A stretch of 12,165 nucleotides of DNA from an uncultured Zetaproteobacteria bacterium (GCA_913056285.1 CAJXNE010000047.1:1-12165); one strand, 5' to 3'. Numbered from the stretch's first letter, positions 1 through 8,510 are shown. Translations and numbers: made by a program. Notes: a model not told the origin generated them from the letters alone.

Positions 1-32
1 AATGGCTTGCAACGCAAGTTGTTGATTTGTTA

Positions 33-62
33 GGAAAGTGAAAATCGCACTTTTCGCTTTCC
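33..62. other. Inverted repeat / RNA hairpin at the left edge
   Basis: A 12-bp stem (33-44 with 51-62, one G-T pair) closes a 6-nt loop. It lies just beyond the terminator-like hairpin at 70-93, in the direction of fetB transcription. A smaller 5-bp hairpin sits at 6-18. No run of T follows on either strand, so it is not a classical terminator. It could protect the 3' end of a fetB transcript that reads through, or belong to a dispersed repeat. Bases 1-102 hold no gene that I can support. Confidence 0.4.
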
Positions 63-69
63 GTGAAGT

Positions 70-93
70 AAAAAGGCCATGGATGGACTTTTT
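70..93 (-). terminator. Probable rho-independent terminator after fetB
   Basis: A 10-bp stem (70-79 with 84-93, one internal mismatch) closes a 4-nt loop. The minus-strand arm ends in a run of five T, and the hairpin lies 10 nt past the fetB stop codon. The T run is part of the stem, so the hairpin could work in both directions. The stem holds only four G-C pairs, so its strength is uncertain. Confidence 0.5.
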
Positions 94-102
94 ACGACTT
101 CA

Positions 103-786
103 TCATTTTTTACGCTTCCCCAAATGATTCATCAGCAAAAAACTGACCATGCAGGCGGTAAAGCTGGAGGCGACGATCATGTAGAGCACAATCAACTGCG
201 CGGATGCCGCAGCCATCGGCGCAGCCCCGGCCAGAATCATGCCGACGAAGATGCCAGGCATATGCACGAGTCCGACCACGCGCAGCGTATCAATGTTGGG
301 AATCATTGCAGTTTTTAATCCTACGCCAACATCGCTGCCGGATTTTAATCGCTCAAACATGATTGAAATCGCATTCATGCCATTGGCGGCGATCATGCTT
401 CCCAGCGGCACCAGCGTGCGGGTGTCATCGCCGATTGCACCGCTAACGGCCAGCCATGGCAGTGTTGCCAGGCAGGCGCACATCAGGCCAATCGCGGCTG
501 CGGCCCATGTGGTGCCTCTGCCATCAGAATGGCTGGCGCTGTTGTGCCCGGCTAATATGCAGAAGGCAGCAATCAGCAGCGATTGCGCCAAATGAGATCG
601 GATATCGAAAATCCAGTGCAACACAAAGGCCAACGCCAGCAATTGCACCAGCCCTCGCCCTGATGCGATCAGCATGCGTTTCGATAAGCCCAGACGTTCG
701 CGATGCGCCCAGAAAGCTGCACCGGCAATCAACAGCCATGCCGCCAGCAGCTTGATCAGCGTATCGCTTATGTGACTATCGAACAT
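103..786 (-). CDS. fetB: FetB-type iron export ABC transporter permease (UPF0014 family)
   Basis: This is a polytopic inner-membrane protein of 227 residues with about six hydrophobic segments. Family hallmarks visible are GRGLVQLL near residues 43-50, RTLVPLGSMIAANGMNA at 123-139, and GLVHMPGIFVGMILAGAAP at 172-190. In E. coli the family member FetB pairs with the ATPase FetA to export iron and help resist oxidative stress. I chose the ATG at 786 because AAGGGAG lies 5 nt upstream; the in-frame ATG at 801 has no such site and would add only five residues. The protein is somewhat shorter than the roughly 250-260 residues usual for the family. No FetA-like ATPase gene lies next to it: upstream is a non-coding stretch and a tRNA, and downstream is a terminator. 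The family assignment is firm. The iron substrate is carried over from E. coli and is less certain. Confidence 0.85.
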   Translation of the reverse strand: MFDSHISDTLIKLLAAWLLIAGAAFWAHRERLGLSKRMLIASGRGLVQLLALAFVLHWIFDIRSHLAQSLLIAAFCILAGHNSASHSDGRGTTWAAAAIGLMCACLATLPWLAVSGAIGDDTRTLVPLGSMIAANGMNAISIMFERLKSGSDVGVGLKTAMIPNIDTLRVVGLVHMPGIFVGMILAGAAPMAAASAQLIVLYMIVASSFTACMVSFLLMNHLGKRKK

Positions 787-956
787 GGTCGCTCCCTTCA
801 TGTGACAGGCCGATGTTAACCACTTTCAAATTCACCGTCTTGTGAGGGTATCAGATTTTGTATCAGTCTGACATCCGCGATAGCACGGACACGGCATAAA
901 ATATAATCTTCGCAGCTATGAAATCGTTATTGCCTGTCATGCATCAAACCGGACAT
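787..956. promoter_or_regulatory. fetB upstream region with direct repeat GTATCAG
   Basis: This spacer between fetB and the tRNA terminator contains no gene. It carries GTATCAG twice, at 848-854 and 860-866 (12-bp period), and the same stretch has TCAGA (851-855) facing TCTGA (867-871). On the minus strand a TACAAA box at 857-862 could be a -10 for fetB, but I see no good -35 with it. On the plus strand a perfect TATAAT lies at 902-907, also without a good -35. The repeats could be a regulator site for fetB; this is inference. Confidence 0.3.
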
Positions 957-987
957 AAAAAAACCGGACGCAAAGCGCCCGGTTTTT
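957..987 (-). terminator. Rho-independent terminator of tRNA-Ala
   Basis: The stem pairs 959-967 with 979-987, has a single mismatch (968/978), continues with 969-971 and 975-977, and closes on an AAA loop. On the minus strand the hairpin lies directly after the tRNA 3' end (992) and is followed by a run of T from the A tract at 957-963. The plus strand also has a T run at 983-987, so the hairpin should stop transcription from either side. Confidence 0.75.
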
Positions 988-991
988 GTAA

Positions 992-1067
992 TGGTGGAGC
1001 CAAACGGGATCGAACCGTTGACCTCAACGCTGCCAGCGTTGCGCTCTCCCAGCTGAGCTATGGCCCC
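992..1067 (-). tRNA. tRNA-Ala (anticodon GGC)
   Basis: Read on the minus strand, this 76-nt stretch folds as a complete cloverleaf. It has an acceptor stem starting GGGGCCA, a D arm with AGCTCAGCTGGGAGAGC, an anticodon stem CAACG/CGTTG around the loop CTGGCAG, a T arm with GGTTCGATCC, and an encoded 3' CCA. The anticodon GGC (plus-strand positions 1032-1034) reads the alanine codons GCC and GCU. It closely resembles the E. coli tRNA-Ala(GGC). It is a single gene with its own promoter and terminator. Confidence 0.97.
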
Positions 1068-1103
1068 GTAGTGATTAGGCTGGATGGTTCAGTCACTTCC
1101 GAA

Positions 1104-1140
1104 GGCGGCGCATTTCGCCACAGCCGGGCGGGCTTGTCAA
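1104..1140 (-). promoter_or_regulatory. Strong stable-RNA promoter of tRNA-Ala
   Basis: On the minus strand a perfect -35 box TTGACA (1140 down to 1135) is followed by a 17-bp spacer, a weak -10 CGAAAT (1117-1112) and the discriminator GCGCCGCC (1111-1104). The discriminator matches the GCGCCNCC type known from rRNA and tRNA promoters under stringent ppGpp/DksA control. Transcription would begin near 1103-1105 and give a leader of about 36 nt before the tRNA. The -35 box ends one base from the trpE ATG at 1142, so the two genes share this stretch. Confidence 0.72.
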
Positions 1141-1141
1141 C

Positions 1142-2574
<1,433 letters not shown>

Positions 2575-2578
<4 letters not shown>

Positions 2579-3141
2579 TGCTGGTTATCGATAACTACGA
2601 TTCGTTCACATTTAATCTGGTGCAATATCTGGGTGAGCTTGGCGAACATCCTGAAGTCCATCGCAATGACAAAATTTCCCTTGCAGAAATCGCTGAGATG
2701 TCACCCGAGCACATCCTGATTTCACCCGGGCCGTGCACGCCGCATGAGGCGGGTATTTCGATGGCTGTGATTCGCGAGTTTTCCGGCCGGATTCCGATTC
2801 TGGGCGTCTGCCTGGGGCATCAATCCATTTCAGCCGTGTTTGGCGGAGACGTGATTCGCGCGCCGCGATTGATGCATGGCAAAACGAGTTTGATTGAACA
2901 TGATCTCAAAGGCATCTTTGCCGGCCTGCCATCGCCATTTACTGCCACGCGTTATCACTCATTGATTGTGCCGGAGCCATTGCCTGATTGTTTGATTAAA
3001 ACGGCATGGACTGCCGAGGGAGAATTGATGGGTTTAAGGCATCGCGAGCACCCGACGTTTGGTCTGCAATTTCATCCGGAATCCATCCTGACCGAACACG
3101 GCCATCAAATGCTGAAAAACTTCCTCGAGATCAAAGCATGA
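2575..3141 (+). CDS. trpG: Anthranilate synthase component II, glutamine amidotransferase
   Basis: TrpG hydrolyses glutamine and passes ammonia to TrpE. It has 188 residues, the length of a stand-alone class I amidotransferase, so it is not fused to trpD as in enteric bacteria. It opens with MLVIDNYDSFTFNLVQYLGELG, then shows the oxyanion strand ISPGPCTPHEAG (49-60), the nucleophile motif GVCLGHQ with Cys79, and FHPESIL with the catalytic His167 and Glu169. Stand-alone proteins of this type often also serve PabB in folate synthesis, and no separate pabA is visible here. AGGAG at 2562-2566, inside trpE, precedes the ATG by 8 nt; with the ATGA overlap this suggests translational coupling and equal subunit production. 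Confidence 0.96.
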
Positions 3142-3170
3142 ATGATTTACTGCAAAGGGTGCAACAATGA
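3138..3170 (+). CDS. 10-codon open frame bridging trpG and trpD
   Basis: The frame MNDLLQRVQQ starts with an ATG that overlaps the trpG stop codon (ATGA at 3138-3141) and ends with a TGA that overlaps the trpD ATG (ATGA at 3167-3170). The 25-nt gap between the two genes is thus spanned exactly by a tiny open frame. It could let terminating ribosomes pass from trpG into trpD, keeping the genes coupled. Its composition resembles the beginning of many TrpD proteins, so it might be a relic of an older trpD start. Translation is unproven and a chance match is possible. Confidence 0.3.
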   Translation: MNDLLQRVQQ

Positions 3171-4195
3171 TGATGCGTGAAGCTGTCGTTCAGATGATCA
3201 GGGATTTGCAGTCGGGGAGTAAGATCACTGGCGCGGCCGCAGAAGAGGTGTTCGGCGCAATCATGCATGGCGAAGCGACGCCCGCGCAGATTGCCGCCAT
3301 TTTGACAGGCTTGTCGATTCGCGGCGAATCGGCTGAGGTCGTGGCGGGTGCTGCCAAAGCGATGCGGGCTGCCGCCACGCACATTACGCCAGAATCTACC
3401 GGACTGATTGATACCTGCGGCACCGGAGGCGATGGCGCCAAAACATTCAATATTTCGACTGCCGTTTCTCTGGTCGTGGCGGCATGCGGCGTGCCGGTGG
3501 CCAAGCATGGCAATCGCGCCATGAGCTCCAAATCCGGCGCGGCCGATGTGTTGGAAGCGCTGGGCGTGAATCTGGATATCAGTCCGGCGCAGGTGGCTGA
3601 TTGTATTGATGAAACCGGTATTGGATTTCTGTTTGCCCAAAAGCTGCATCCGGCCATGAAATTCGCCGGGCCGGTGCGCCGCGAACTTGGCGTGCGCACC
3701 CTATTTAACCTGCTGGGGCCGTTGACCAACCCGGCCTCTGCCGAATATCAGGTGCTGGGCGTTTTCGCGCCGGATAAACTCGAACTGGTAGCTGGCGCAC
3801 TGGCAGAGCTCGGCACGACGCGGGCCCTGATTGTGCACGGGCGCGACGGACTGGATGAAATCACCACCACTGATATCACCAATGCGATTCTGGTGCAGGC
3901 AGGACAAGCGCCGATAGCCTTTGAAATCGATCCGGCTGCATTCGGCATGCCCTATGCGGTTCCCGAAGCTTTGGCTGGCGATGATGCCGCTACCAATGCA
4001 GCGATTCTCAAACATATCTTTGCCGGCCAGCCGGGTGCGGGGCGTGATATTGTATTACTCAATGCCGGCGCAGCGCTGTGGGTGGCTGGCAAGGCGGATG
4101 GCATAGGTGCAGGGATTGCTCTGGCTGCGGATGCTATCGATTCCGGCAAGGTTCAGGCGACGCTGGATGCATTGATTGCGTTTACCAATCGGTGA
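3167..4195 (+). CDS. trpD: Anthranilate phosphoribosyltransferase
   Basis: TrpD transfers the phosphoribosyl group of PRPP to anthranilate, the second step after chorismate. The 342 residues are the usual length for a stand-alone enzyme. Visible motifs are the helical N-terminal segment with GAIMHGEATPAQIAAIL (30-46), the PRPP-binding loop DTCGTGGDGAKTFNIST (82-98), KHGNRAMSSKSGAADVLE (113-130), and HPAMKFAGPVRRELGVRTLFNLLGP in the active-site region. AAAGGG at 3154-3159 lies 7 nt before the first of three consecutive ATG codons, which supports the start at 3167. The gap to trpC is 27 nt, so both are expected on one mRNA. Confidence 0.96.
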   Translation: MMMREAVVQMIRDLQSGSKITGAAAEEVFGAIMHGEATPAQIAAILTGLSIRGESAEVVAGAAKAMRAAATHITPESTGLIDTCGTGGDGAKTFNISTAVSLVVAACGVPVAKHGNRAMSSKSGAADVLEALGVNLDISPAQVADCIDETGIGFLFAQKLHPAMKFAGPVRRELGVRTLFNLLGPLTNPASAEYQVLGVFAPDKLELVAGALAELGTTRALIVHGRDGLDEITTTDITNAILVQAGQAPIAFEIDPAAFGMPYAVPEALAGDDAATNAAILKHIFAGQPGAGRDIVLLNAGAALWVAGKADGIGAGIALAADAIDSGKVQATLDALIAFTNR

Positions 4196-4222
4196 AAAGC
4201 TTTTGACTGCGGGTGAAAGATC

Positions 4223-5008
4223 ATGACTTCGATTCTGAATGAAATAGCGGCGTACAAGCGCGACTGGGTTGCTCAGTGCAAACAACAACGCTCTGAATGC
4301 GACTTACTTCAACTGGCCTCCAGGCGCAGTCCGCTCGATTTTGCCGGAGCACTACAGGCAAAAGTCTCCAACAGGCAAAATGCAGTGATTGCCGAAGTTA
4401 AAAAAGCCAGCCCGTCCAGAGGTGTTATTCGCCCGGACTTTGATCCGGTTGCCATTGCCAAAAGCTACGAAGTTGGCGGTGCGAGTTGTCTGTCTGTGCT
4501 TACCGATGTGAAATATTTTCAAGGTGATGATGCTTATGTGTCATCCATTCGCGAGGCTGTTTCGCTACCGATCCTGCGCAAGGATTTTATGCTCGATTCG
4601 TACCAAATCATTGAGGCTAAAGCGATGGGCGCCGATGCCATTCTGGTGATTATGGCCATGCTGGATGATGTGCTGGCAGCTGAACTCACAGCCTGTGCGC
4701 ATGATATGGGACTTTCTGTGTTGCCGGAAGTGCATAATGGCGAGGAACTCGAACGGGCTCTGAAACTGGGAACGAGGCTTATTGGTATCAACAATCGCAA
4801 TCTGCACACGTTTGAAACCACCCTGGATACAACGTTATCACTACTCGGTCGATTGAGTGGCGAGCATACGGTTATAACAGAATCCGGAATATTCAGTCGC
4901 GATGATCTACAGCAAATGAATGGTGCAGGGGTCTATGGCTTCCTGATCGGTGAATCATTGATGCGCCAGCCTGAGCCGGGAGAGGCGCTGGCAGCGTTGC
5001 TTGATTAG
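4223..5008 (+). CDS. trpC: Indole-3-glycerol phosphate synthase
   Basis: TrpC closes the indole ring by converting CdRP to indole-3-glycerol phosphate with loss of CO2 and water. It has 261 residues and forms one (beta/alpha)8 barrel; it is not fused to TrpF. Active-site segments visible are IAEVKKASPSRG (56-67) with the catalytic Glu58 and Lys60 region, LRKDFM (118-123), LPEVHNGEE (167-175), LIGINNRNLHTF (186-197), ITESGI (218-223) and GESLMR (243-248). GAAAG a few bases before the ATG is a moderate ribosome binding site. The stop codon overlaps the trhP stop codon on the other strand by four bases. No trpF, trpB or trpA follows, so those genes are elsewhere. Confidence 0.96.
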   Translation: MTSILNEIAAYKRDWVAQCKQQRSECDLLQLASRRSPLDFAGALQAKVSNRQNAVIAEVKKASPSRGVIRPDFDPVAIAKSYEVGGASCLSVLTDVKYFQGDDAYVSSIREAVSLPILRKDFMLDSYQIIEAKAMGADAILVIMAMLDDVLAAELTACAHDMGLSVLPEVHNGEELERALKLGTRLIGINNRNLHTFETTLDTTLSLLGRLSGEHTVITESGIFSRDDLQQMNGAGVYGFLIGESLMRQPEPGEALAALLD

Positions 5009-6381
5009 TCCCTGTTCAGATTCACCGCCAGCAGGGCATGCATATCCGGTTTGACCGGCACGGGGATCCGAACCTGATGGCCGCTGCCGGGAGCGACGTC
5101 CATGGGGTGACCGTAACGGGCATCGTTGATGGCTTCGACAGTGAAGGTGGTATTGCCGCCCGGATTGACCAGTTCAATCGAATCGCCGATGGCGAATTTA
5201 TTTTTAACTATCACTTCGGCCAGACCCTTTTCTGCATTGTAATCCACTACTTCACCGACAAAGCGCTGGGCGTCGAATGTGGAATTTCCGGTTTCATAAT
5301 TCTGGCTGGCCGATGAACGTTTGCGGGTATAAAAACCGTCTGTGTATCCTCTGTTAGCCAGCGCATCGAGTTGGAACATCAGCCGTTCATCGAATGATTT
5401 TCCGGCCAGTGCGTCGTCAATGGCTTGCCGATAAGTCTGCGTGGTGCGGGCGACATAATAATGCGATTTGGTGCGGCCTTCGATTTTCAGCGAATCCACA
5501 CCGATTTGAACCAGACGTTCAACATGCTGTACGGCGCGCAAATCTTTCGAATTCATAATATAGGTGCCGTGTTCATCTTCAAAGACCGGCATTTGTTCAT
5601 TCGGGCGATTTGGCTCGGTCAACGTATAGACCTGATCGGCCAGCGGGTGGCGTTCTACGTTGCCCGTTTCGGCAAAGGGTTGTGCGTTCATACCGTCCAG
5701 AATCGAGCTTGAAATATTCTCAATTGGAATAATATCGCCGGAAATATCCTCGGCAGCTTTTTCCATGCCGTATTCCCAACGGCAGGCATTGGTGCAGCTA
5801 CCCTGATTGGCATCGCGATGATTGAAATAGCCGGACAGCAAACAACGGCCCGAATAGGCCATGCACAGCGCGCCATGTACGAACACTTCAATTTCGATAT
5901 CCGGACACTGTTGACGAATTTCTTCCACTTCATCAAGCGAGAGTTCGCGCGACAGAATAATACGTTTCACGCCGACAGACTGCCAGAATTTCACTGCTGC
6001 CCAGTTCATCGTATTGGCCTGCACGGACAGGTGGACAGGTATTTCAGGCCAGCGTTCGCGCACCATCATAATCAGGCCGGGGTCGGCCATAATCAGGGCG
6101 TCCGGCCCCATATCAATGATCGGTTGCATGTGTTCGAGATAGCGTTTTAATTTGTTGTTATGCGGCAGCAGATTACTGGCGACAAAGAATTTGCGGTTCA
6201 GCGCATGCGCTTCATCAATGCCCGCTTTCAGATTCTCCAGTTGAAAATCATTATTGCGCACGCGCAATGAATAGCGCGGTTGGCCGGCATAGACAGCATC
6301 GGCACCGTAGGCAAAAGCGTAGCGCATATTTTTGATTGTGCCGGCAGGCGACAGCAATTCTATGTTACTTCTGTTCATCAT
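5005..6381 (-). CDS. trhP: TrhP/YegQ-type tRNA U34 hydroxylation protein, peptidase U32 family
   Basis: In E. coli TrhP (YegQ) makes 5-hydroxyuridine at wobble position 34 of tRNAs, using prephenate; despite the family name it is not a demonstrated protease. This protein has 458 residues, close to the E. coli length of about 453. The N-terminal barrel begins NIELLSPAGTIKNMRYAFAY. The U32 signature EVFVHGALCMAYSGRCLLS lies at 165-183, followed by GSCTNACRWEY (194-204). Cys173, Cys180, Cys196 and Cys200 are the expected iron-sulfur ligands. A C-terminal beta domain around 370-450 (FVGEVVDYN, FAIGDSIELVNPGG) completes the family architecture. AAGGGA lies 8 nt before the ATG at 6379-6381; a longer in-frame extension would run back over the preceding gene and is not conserved-looking. 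It overlaps that gene by 17 nt, so the two are probably co-transcribed. Confidence 0.92.
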   Translation of the reverse strand: MMNRSNIELLSPAGTIKNMRYAFAYGADAVYAGQPRYSLRVRNNDFQLENLKAGIDEAHALNRKFFVASNLLPHNNKLKRYLEHMQPIIDMGPDALIMADPGLIMMVRERWPEIPVHLSVQANTMNWAAVKFWQSVGVKRIILSRELSLDEVEEIRQQCPDIEIEVFVHGALCMAYSGRCLLSGYFNHRDANQGSCTNACRWEYGMEKAAEDISGDIIPIENISSSILDGMNAQPFAETGNVERHPLADQVYTLTEPNRPNEQMPVFEDEHGTYIMNSKDLRAVQHVERLVQIGVDSLKIEGRTKSHYYVARTTQTYRQAIDDALAGKSFDERLMFQLDALANRGYTDGFYTRKRSSASQNYETGNSTFDAQRFVGEVVDYNAEKGLAEVIVKNKFAIGDSIELVNPGGNTTFTVEAINDARYGHPMDVAPGSGHQVRIPVPVKPDMHALLAVNLNRD

Positions 6382-7639
6382 AATTATTTCCCTTTTCAAC
6401 CTGCTCACGCACCAGTGCCAGATGCAGACGCAGATCATACAATTCTTCGGCATAGGATAGCGGTACATGTACTTTCCTGATTTCTGTTTCAATGCGCTCC
6501 AGATCAGTGAGCAATGATTGATTGAAACCATCATCCAGCGCTGTATCAATATTGCCGAGTTCTTCATACCAGCGATAGATGCGTGAGCGGATACGCCAGC
6601 GATACAACGGTGGGAGCACCTTGAATAGCGGAATCAACAAGGCGATAAACGGCAATAGCATCACCTTCAGACGATCCACCATCGTGGCGGCCCAGAAGGG
6701 TAAAAAACGCTGTAAAAATGGCGGCCCGGATTTATAAAAACGCGCGGCCTCGTCACTCAAATCCATGCCGATGAAGCGGCTGGTCGGAAAGGTTCCGGCG
6801 CCGGCAAACAGGCTGTGCCCGGCATGGATCGCAGCTGCGGCCTGCATGATCATATCTTGCAGGGCCGGATGTAAATGCTTGTTCACAACCAAGGTTGCCG
6901 TGCTGGCCAGCATTGCCACATCTTCAGTCGGCATGTTGCGGGCAAGATCAAGTGCGCCCTGGGGTAATTGAATGGCCGATAGCGAATCGATTCGGCGTGT
7001 ATAAGCCTCAGCACGAGCGATATTCAGCAAACGAATATCGCTACTTTTCTGCAATGCCTGCACTGTGTTATTGCTGGCTGCTGAAACAATAAACACAGCA
7101 TCTACTTGCGCATGCTGTAATGCCCGGGCCGCAGCTTCAGAAGTCATGTTGTAAAGGCTGGCGTTGTTTTCATCAATGCCGTTGTCCTTGAGCAAGCGAG
7201 TTGCAAGCGCCCGCGTACCGCTGCCAGCCATGCCGACAGCGATTTTCGTTCCTTTCAAATCACTCAAAAAATGCACATCCAGGTCATGGCGAACGAATAC
7301 CCATAATGGTTCATAATACATACTGCCCAGAGATAGCAGTTGTTGCTGGCCGGTCGTCACCAAGCCGCTTTGCACAAATGCAATATCGGCAGTGTTTGCT
7401 TTGAGGCGCTGAATATTTTCCATGGAACCGGCTGATTTGAGAATGTTGACAGCAATGCCCCGTTGTTGAAGGAAATCACGGTAGCGTTCGGCATTGGCAT
7501 AGTAAGCGCCGCCGGGTTGCCCGGCCGAAAATGTCAGGCTCGATGGTGGGGCGGGATCAACAAACTGATAGGCAAGGACAAATGCCAGTACGGCCAGAAT
7601 GATGGCGGGCGCATATATTTTTAATGTATCCTTGCTCAT
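6365..7639 (-). CDS. TAXI-family solute-binding protein with membrane anchors
   Basis: This 424-residue protein has the TRAP-transporter TAXI substrate-binding fold. LTFSAGQPGGAYYANAERYRDFL (35-57) is the typical first strand and helix. It is followed by GSMENIQRLKANTADIAFVQSGL (71-93), DLKGTKIAVGMAGSGTRALATRLL (127-150) and the second lobe with VDAVFIVSAASNN (179-191). A single hydrophobic segment (about 9-27) without a clean cleavage site suggests an anchored export signal. A second membrane segment (about 326-347) leads to a charged tail of roughly 75 residues that should be cytoplasmic. Ordinary TAXI proteins lack that tail. No DctQ or DctM type membrane genes lie near, so the partner and substrate are unknown. 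It may act as a sensor or serve a distant permease. The start at 7639 has only a weak ribosome binding site. Confidence 0.82.
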   Translation of the reverse strand: MSKDTLKIYAPAIILAVLAFVLAYQFVDPAPPSSLTFSAGQPGGAYYANAERYRDFLQQRGIAVNILKSAGSMENIQRLKANTADIAFVQSGLVTTGQQQLLSLGSMYYEPLWVFVRHDLDVHFLSDLKGTKIAVGMAGSGTRALATRLLKDNGIDENNASLYNMTSEAAARALQHAQVDAVFIVSAASNNTVQALQKSSDIRLLNIARAEAYTRRIDSLSAIQLPQGALDLARNMPTEDVAMLASTATLVVNKHLHPALQDMIMQAAAAIHAGHSLFAGAGTFPTSRFIGMDLSDEAARFYKSGPPFLQRFLPFWAATMVDRLKVMLLPFIALLIPLFKVLPPLYRWRIRSRIYRWYEELGNIDTALDDGFNQSLLTDLERIETEIRKVHVPLSYAEELYDLRLHLALVREQVEKGNNYDEQK

Positions 7640-7716
7640 AAGCCCGAAGTGTAAAGCAAGTCAGCATAAGTGCATCCATGCGCGTTAACATCAAACAATC
7701 ATGCGCGACAGGACAA

Positions 7717-7748
7717 ACAAAAGCCCGGCGCAAGGGCCGGGCTTTTGT
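7717..7748 (-). terminator. Strong hairpin terminator after the OmpA-like gene
   Basis: A perfect 13-bp stem (7717-7729 with 7736-7748) rich in G and C closes on a 6-nt loop. On the minus strand it ends CTTTTGTTTG, giving a U-rich end. It lies 34 nt after the stop codon of the lipoprotein gene and 77 nt before the TAXI gene, so it separates these two same-strand genes into different transcripts. Confidence 0.8.
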
Positions 7749-7782
7749 AGATTTGAAGTACTGATAAAGTCGTAAAAAGTAC

Positions 7783-8463
7783 TTACTGAATATTTTTATC
7801 GGGAATGATCAGCATTTCGACACGACGGTTGAGCTGCATGCCTGCTTCGGTGTTATTGGAAGCCCGGGGCTGCGATTCGCCTCGTCCTTCGGTCACAATC
7901 CGGCGCGCATCAACACCCCGGTCAGCCAGGTAATACTTGACGGACTGGGCGCGCTGTTCTGATAGCTGTTGGTTGTATTGGGCCGAACCACGGCTATCAG
8001 TATGGCCGGTAATCTGAATGGAGCTGCGCTGATACCGGTTCAGGATATCTGCCACTTTATCCAGCGTATTGTGGAATGCCGGCGTTAGCTGAGCGGAGTT
8101 ATAAGCGAATGAGATTTCAGAATTCATGGTGATTTTCAGGTTCTCATTTTTCAGCCGTTCCACTTCAATCTGGTTTCTGCGCTGCTCTTCGGCCAGTTGG
8201 CGGTTAAATTCGGCTTCCTGTTTATCCATATAGACGCCGGTGCCGGCGCCAAGTGCGCCGCCTGCTGCACCGCCAATCAATGCGCCGCGTAGCGCGCCGC
8301 CGGAATGATCGCTTTGATATCCAATGACAGCGCCGGCGATAGCACCAAGCGTAGCGCCTGCTGCTGCATTTTGCTTGGTATGTTTGTTCGGGTCCTTCGG
8401 ATTGGTCACACAAGCGCCCAGGATTAGTCCAGCGGCAATGGCAGTGAATATCATTCGTTTCAT
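7783..8463 (-). CDS. OmpA-family outer-membrane lipoprotein with glycine zipper (YiaD-like)
   Basis: This is a lipoprotein of 226 residues that should sit in the outer membrane and hold on to peptidoglycan. The lipobox LGAC puts the lipid-bearing cysteine at residue 18; the next residue is valine, not aspartate, which fits sorting to the outer membrane. Residues 33-77 form a glycine-rich zipper similar to 17-kDa surface antigens. Residues 80-110 are charged and probably a short coiled helix. The C-terminal OmpA domain (about 115-220) shows the peptidoglycan-binding pattern GHTDSRGSAQYNQQLSEQRA, with Asp156 and Arg171 as the expected diaminopimelate contacts. GGAGGAAG lies just before the ATG at 8463. 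A longer reading from 8520 would start inside the promoter and is rejected. It resembles E. coli YiaD, but the gene symbol is not certain. Confidence 0.92.
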   Translation of the reverse strand: MKRMIFTAIAAGLILGACVTNPKDPNKHTKQNAAAGATLGAIAGAVIGYQSDHSGGALRGALIGGAAGGALGAGTGVYMDKQEAEFNRQLAEEQRRNQIEVERLKNENLKITMNSEISFAYNSAQLTPAFHNTLDKVADILNRYQRSSIQITGHTDSRGSAQYNQQLSEQRAQSVKYYLADRGVDARRIVTEGRGESQPRASNNTEAGMQLNRRVEMLIIPDKNIQ

Positions 8464-8510
8464 TTTACTTCCTCCATAACGCGTATGTATTTTTTCAACC
8501 CGAGATTGAA

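Noticed and set aside
900..1141. Trp leader peptide for classical attenuation of trpE
   Set aside because: No short frame with adjacent tryptophan codons and a following terminator lies before trpE on the plus strand. The only TGG pairs are in the antisense of the tRNA CCA end.
5005..6381. Secreted or virulence protease of the U32 family
   Set aside because: The length, cysteine pattern and C-terminal domain match TrhP/YegQ, which acts on tRNA. There is no signal peptide.
6382..6567. N-terminal extension of trhP by 62 residues
   Set aside because: The added residues lie in the tail of the TAXI gene, have no family similarity, and the ATG at 6379-6381 has a good ribosome binding site and gives the normal length.
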